Part shown: in pieces, positions 12,907 to 16,363 of the stretch
How positions within the stretch are numbered: position 1 is the stretch's first letter
Layout: each line of letters starts with the position of its first letter
Assembly: GCA_041655595.1 (NCBI GenBank)
Contig: JBBAFB010000038.1
Coordinates: 1-16,363, forward strand
Origin: JBBAFB01 sp041655595
GTDB lineage: Bacteria > Bacillota > DULZ01
DNA: 16,363 bases
Reading direction: 5' to 3'
The notes under the pieces: generated by a model
Database searches by the model: none
What the model saw: only the letters and a program-made list of their open reading frames with translations
Told to the model about the DNA's origin: nothing
Position numbers and translations under genes: made by a program

Positions 12907-14433
12907 TTAATTTAGCATCCTTATTTCTAAATAATAATGCTCTATGGCAGGGTCAAGGTTGACCTCTGTTATGCCGGACGAAAGGTCAAACCCAAAGTTT
13001 TGGCGAACGATTTCTATATTTTCTATACTCGTTACCTCCGCAGCCACTGTTTCAAAATCTAGATTGCTCCCCAAACGACTTACCATATCATACCCCTGTA
13101 TACCCACATTGTCTGAGCCGGCGCCATGGAAATCGTAGCTCGGCTGCTTGTGTAGGGAGGCTATTATCGAAGCATCCCCTCCAGCAGGGATAGTAACAGG
13201 AAACTCCAGATAAAACACCCGGTCAAGATTTTTGGTCTCGATGATCATATCCTCCAGCATTCCAAATTTATAGCGGTCACGAACAGCGTCGGAGAGCGCC
13301 CCGTACTTCAACATAAACTCGGAGACAGCACCAAGGAACAGCTCCTCGGACACGGCAAGCCCTTGATCACCGCCGTACATCGAAAGGAAATTTTTTATAA
13401 TACTGTCAAGTACCTCCGACATAACTCGCTTAGTTCGCGTGATGGTTACGGAAACGTCGTCCAGCTCATTGCCCTTTTCAGTTGCCCCGTTTTTATAGCC
13501 CTGCAGGGTATATTCCCCGATGTCATCGCCGATCACTACGAGATACTTCTCGTTACTCTCTCTGCGTGTTTCGTTTGGCACAAAATAACTAAGTCGCCTC
13601 CACCCGTCCTCACCATAGTTGCCGCCGTTGAAACCATAGGTGAGAATCGTGGTTTTTTCGGGATTAATTGTAAAGGTAATTGCCTGGGTTGCGGCATCGA
13701 ATTCATCAAGAGGCGCTTCAAAATCGGTGAAACTGTACACCGTCACTTGTTGATCAAGGACGGGATATGCTGCAAAAGCTCCCGCCTGGTAACTTCCGCT
13801 CTCCAAAAGCGCTTTATATCCCTCCCATGAGTCCAGCTGCCGAATGTTCGAACTGCCGTCAGGATCATTCGCCCCGTAAACGCCTGTGAAGCCGCCTGAG
13901 TATCCTCCCGGATGTAGCGTGGGAGAAACTATTTCACCGTCTACGGTGATAATAGGCATTTGCTCCGCCAGCTCGTTAAAGCTTCCGGCGAAGGGGTAAA
14001 GGATGCTTATCGCGCGCTCCTGCTCTAAATGATTGGAGAGAACATAGCTGTCCCGTACCTGCGCACCCCAGACACGTAAGGAGTCCTCGTCGGCTAGGGA
14101 GAAATCATAGGCAATATTACGGCTAGCGCTGATTTTATCATCCGCTTCTGCCAGCGTAAGGGGGAATACAGGTCCCGCATAAGACATAAATACGGAGCTG
14201 TCGTCTGCGTGACCACTTCCACCGCTTCCCGCACTGCCGCTGAAGGGAAACAAATTTTGCCAAAACATTATACCGCCAAGGCAGACCACTAGAACAGCAC
14301 AGGCGGCTACTATACTCCACGATCCCCATTTAATATGGGCTGAGTTAATTTTTAAATCCTGCGCCCGCTCGATAAGGTCATCCCGAATCTCTGTGATTGC
14401 ATCAAATAGTTTTTGCTCACGCTCCATGCTCAT
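12907..14433 (-). CDS. Membrane anti-sigma-like protein with large ectodomain
   Basis: A 508-residue single-pass protein. Residues about 5-36 form a short cytosolic region with LFDAITEIRDDLIERAQ, likely the sigma-binding helix. A membrane helix follows at about 37-58, then a Gly/Ser linker (about 64-76) and an extracytoplasmic domain of some 430 residues. The ectodomain starts with YAGPVFPLTL and holds VRDSYVLSNH, ILYPFAGS and GGYSGGFTGVYG, phrases I associate with clostridial proteins encoded beside ECF sigma factors; no enzyme motif is seen. No zinc-binding anti-sigma motif (HxxxCxxC) is present. The ATG overlaps the TGA of the sigma gene by four bases (ATGA), so translation is coupled. A role as membrane-bound inhibitor and signal sensor is inferred from this pairing and topology. 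Two terminator-like hairpins follow the gene. Confidence 0.75.
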   Translation of the reverse strand: MSMEREQKLFDAITEIRDDLIERAQDLKINSAHIKWGSWSIVAACAVLVVCLGGIMFWQNLFPFSGSAGSGGSGHADDSSVFMSYAGPVFPLTLAEADDKISASRNIAYDFSLADEDSLRVWGAQVRDSYVLSNHLEQERAISILYPFAGSFNELAEQMPIITVDGEIVSPTLHPGGYSGGFTGVYGANDPDGSSNIRQLDSWEGYKALLESGSYQAGAFAAYPVLDQQVTVYSFTDFEAPLDEFDAATQAITFTINPEKTTILTYGFNGGNYGEDGWRRLSYFVPNETRRESNEKYLVVIGDDIGEYTLQGYKNGATEKGNELDDVSVTITRTKRVMSEVLDSIIKNFLSMYGGDQGLAVSEELFLGAVSEFMLKYGALSDAVRDRYKFGMLEDMIIETKNLDRVFYLEFPVTIPAGGDASIIASLHKQPSYDFHGAGSDNVGIQGYDMVSRLGSNLDFETVAAEVTSIENIEIVRQNFGFDLSSGITEVNLDPAIEHYYLEIRMLN

Positions 14434-14987
14434 ATTGCCACCCCTTTCGCTGTTAAATAGGAACTAAGACTTTTGCGCAGGCGAAACATTTGTCCAGCCA
14501 ACTTGTTTGGAGTAGTACCGCTGATAGAAGCCAATTGTTTCAGTTCCTCACCATTCCAATATCTGCGTATAAAAAGTAGCCGCTCCATATCAGGAAGGGT
14601 ATCTAGCCAGTCACTTATGTACCCCGATAGAATCTGTGTCTCCACTATTTCCTCAGTAGTTTCGGTATCGGGAATGCAGTCGGACAGCTCCGATAGGAGT
14701 ATTTCCACACCTGCATAACGCTTTTGTGCCTTATTATAATGCCAACGGTTGATGGAAAGGTTGCGAACAATCCTGCCTAGCCATGCCCTAAAAGCTCTGG
14801 GTTTCTCCGGTGGGATAGTGTTCCACGCCTTATGGTAGGTGTCACTGACGCATTCCTCGGCATCCTGGGGAACTGTAAGAATGTTAGTGGCAATGCTATG
14901 ACAAAACCTGCCGTATTTATAGGCTGTTTCCTTGATTGCTGCTTCATCACGTTGCCAATAAAGGTTGATGATTTCATGATCCTCCAC
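14430..14987 (-). CDS. ECF-family RNA polymerase sigma factor
   Basis: A 185-residue sigma-70 family protein of the extracytoplasmic-function type, having only regions 2 and 4. Region 2 (about residues 12-80) includes DAEECVSDTYHKAWNTIPP, the core-binding and -10 recognition part, and RAWLGRIVRNLSINRWH. Region 4 (about 128-180) includes DTLPDMERLLFIRRYWNGE and a helix-turn-helix with LASISGTTPNKLAGQMFRLR, which contacts the -35. Start is GTG at 14987 with AGGAGG 6 bases upstream. It is translationally coupled to the downstream membrane protein, the usual sigma/anti-sigma arrangement. Its regulon cannot be seen. An imperfect palindrome at 15022-15037 lies in the probable promoter region. Confidence 0.92.
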   Translation of the reverse strand: MEDHEIINLYWQRDEAAIKETAYKYGRFCHSIATNILTVPQDAEECVSDTYHKAWNTIPPEKPRAFRAWLGRIVRNLSINRWHYNKAQKRYAGVEILLSELSDCIPDTETTEEIVETQILSGYISDWLDTLPDMERLLFIRRYWNGEELKQLASISGTTPNKLAGQMFRLRKSLSSYLTAKGVAI

Positions 14988-15021
14988 TGCGCTCCTCCTC
15001 TTATTATGAAATTAAGTGCCC

Positions 15022-15037
15022 CTATCTATATAGACAG
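15022..15037. promoter_or_regulatory. Imperfect palindrome upstream of the ECF sigma gene
   Basis: CTATCTATATAGACAG has a perfect 10-bp core TCTATATAGA and 14 of 16 symmetric positions. It sits 35-50 bases before the GTG start, where a -10 box or operator would be. Promoter boxes could not be assigned with confidence, although TGACGA and TGTCTA occur 18 bases apart on the minus strand and faintly resemble an ECF-type promoter. Confidence 0.3.
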
Positions 15038-15153
15038 AGAAAATCACTTGATATTCGTCATTTCTAAAATTTATTTTTTATATATAAACTATAGCATGAA
15101 GTCAGCATCCTTTTGCAAAAAACTTTGGATGATATAGTGGATGAAATAGCAAG

Positions 15154-15181
15154 AGCCGCTACACAGATAGATGTAGCGGCT
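15154..15181 (-). terminator. Hairpin terminator of the M56-like gene
   Basis: AGCCGCTACA (15154-15163) and TGTAGCGGCT (15172-15181) form a perfect, GC-rich 10-bp stem with an 8-base loop, 37 bases past the stop codon at 15219. On the minus strand the tail is CTTGCTATTTC, a poor U-tract. The stem is strong enough to act as a terminator or 3' end protector. Confidence 0.55.
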
Positions 15182-15218
15182 GAATTGCGGAATCATTTTG
15201 ATTAGCGCCGGGTATTCT

Positions 15219-16363
15219 TTAAGATAAAGCTCTACTGTCGCCTGTTGTTGCATCCATGATAAATTGTTCCAAAATTTCTTTAGAATCATAGGCATACTTG
15301 GTAAAGCTAACTTCCTTTTGATTTTCGTGATAACTCATTTGGTAAACCATACGCAAATCATTTTCCAGGTACTCCTGTGTTCCTATGAAATATGGGTAAT
15401 AGCTATGCGCCTTGTAAAAGTCCTCCAAAAGTTTATTAGAAACCTCGACGGAAACACCTAAGTCGGTAAGCAATATATGCTCAAAATCGCCATAATCTCC
15501 AATTTCCGCCTTGCGCCCGATTTTTGAAAGATATTCTTTTGCATAGCCTTGTTCTTGCTTTTTTAATGCCTTTCTATCACTGTCCCTATCGTCAAACACC
15601 CTAGTGTGGTATTTTGAGGGAAACATTTCCTTAATGGAAGAGACATAGTAGCTTCCGTCCTTGGGATATTCAATGCTAACACCGTTATCGCTACCTAGCG
15701 TAACCACCGCGGGAATAACACCGGTCCCTGAAACCTTAACGAAATTATCATTTTGGAAACCATACTGCCCTGTCATTGTTAGTGCATATATTTTTGTTGC
15801 GTCCCTTTCTTTGTCCGCGCCCAGAATAATATGTCCTTCAGCAAAACATTCCCCCTCCAAATAGTGATTGCTAGTAGCGGAAAGAGCTTTGACAACCGCT
15901 TGATCGGTGGTAAGGGGTTTAAAGGAGCTTTCTAACTTATCATATAATTCATCATTCAATCGAACGTATCGTCCATCCTTGCCAAACTGCAAAACAGGTT
16001 TTCCATCAAGCAAAAAGGCATAATAATCTTTCCTTGTGCTATCTTCCGAAATAAGATAGTGAATATGATAATAGTTATCTAAACTGTTAATATCAATACC
16101 TTCCCAAGCGGCAGAAATTAATAAAGAGTTCATTACAATTTCTTCGGTGAGATCTTTGTTTGTAATGGTCGCAGATATGGTTCCGTTAATTACTTTTGAA
16201 ATAAATGGTTCTGATGATTCCTCAACATTATTGTTAATTTTAATACTGTAATATGCGTAATTTTCGCCAAACTGTACTTTAAAAACATACAGATATGAAG
16301 CATCTTGCTCCAAGCTAACCAGTATCATATTATCCCCAAAGTCTTCTAAAACTTCTTCTTTGC
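15219..16363 (-). CDS. C-terminal part of a BlaR1/M56-like sensor protein, partial
   Basis: The frame is open from the right edge to a TAA at 15219, about 380 residues, with the N-terminus outside the window. I recognise the segment around GECFAEGHIILGADKE, IYALTMTGQYGF, VSGTGVIPAVVTL and the DGSYYVSSIKEMFPSKYHTRVF stretch as resembling the C-terminal region of clostridial M56 family (BlaR1-like) membrane metallopeptidases. The HExxH protease domain and membrane helices would lie upstream and are not visible, so the name rests on the tail only. No membrane helix is present in the visible part, consistent with an extracytoplasmic domain. It is followed by a hairpin, then by the ECF sigma gene on the same strand, separated by about 230 bases, so the two are probably not one operon. 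An unrelated extracellular protein cannot be excluded. Confidence 0.55.
   Translation of the reverse strand, partial: KEEVLEDFGDNMILVSLEQDASYLYVFKVQFGENYAYYSIKINNNVEESSEPFISKVINGTISATITNKDLTEEIVMNSLLISAAWEGIDINSLDNYYHIHYLISEDSTRKDYYAFLLDGKPVLQFGKDGRYVRLNDELYDKLESSFKPLTTDQAVVKALSATSNHYLEGECFAEGHIILGADKERDATKIYALTMTGQYGFQNDNFVKVSGTGVIPAVVTLGSDNGVSIEYPKDGSYYVSSIKEMFPSKYHTRVFDDRDSDRKALKKQEQGYAKEYLSKIGRKAEIGDYGDFEHILLTDLGVSVEVSNKLLEDFYKAHSYYPYFIGTQEYLENDLRMVYQMSYHENQKEVSFTKYAYDSKEILEQFIMDATTGDSRALS

Noticed and set aside
13363..13830. Plus-strand 155-codon frame within the anti-sigma-like gene
   Set aside because: It has no ribosome site and lies opposite a coherent 508-residue frame coupled to the sigma gene.
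15154..15181. TACA-N8-TGTA as a BlaI/MecI operator
   Set aside because: Known BlaI operators have TACA and TGTA almost adjacent; here the words are part of a GC-rich 10-bp hairpin downstream of a stop codon, better read as a terminator.
1..16363. CRISPR array, insertion sequence, phage genes or riboswitch
   Set aside because: No regularly spaced repeats, transposase, integrase or recognisable riboswitch structure was seen.

Overview
The window reads as chromosome of an anaerobic, endospore-forming Firmicute of class Clostridia (a Peptococcaceae- or Desulfotomaculum-like lineage is my guess; genus not determined). Reasons: moderate-to-low GC, strong AGGAGG ribosome binding sites, frequent TTG/GTG starts, a sporulation amidase (cwlD) and DUF421/DUF4363 membrane genes typical of spore formers.

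Layout. At the left edge a LysM protein gene runs off the window; it diverges from cwlD across an intergenic rich in palindromes. cwlD converges on the comA-comB pair (sulfite + PEP to sulfolactate), overlapping comB by 26 bp. typA/bipA diverges from comA and converges on a DUF421-DUF4363 operon. A large TGS-ThrRS-like/uridine-kinase-type nucleoside kinase gene converges on an osmC-like gene. The nth-DUF503-trmL operon follows, then a self-contained tRNA-Pro(CGG) unit on the minus strand. Beyond it, all on the minus strand, are an unrecognised membrane-anchored protein and a YeiH-family putative sulfate exporter. A 330-bp noncoding stretch carries a strong terminator. The right third holds an ECF sigma factor with a translationally coupled membrane anti-sigma-like protein, then the C-terminal part of a protein resembling clostridial BlaR1/M56 sensor peptidases, cut by the right edge.

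Functional links. comA-comB beside cwlD suggests spore sulfolactate production, as known for yitCD in Bacillus; the sulfate-exporter homologue 9 kb away may or may not be connected. The sigma/anti-sigma pair and the M56-like protein look like extracytoplasmic envelope-stress sensing. The central genes (typA, nucleoside kinase, nth, trmL, tRNA-Pro) are housekeeping. I did not see a wholly new system. The least explained items are the two related CTATTTA dyads between the LysM gene and cwlD, the 342-residue orphan with a possible ATA start, and the sigma/ectodomain-protein pair.
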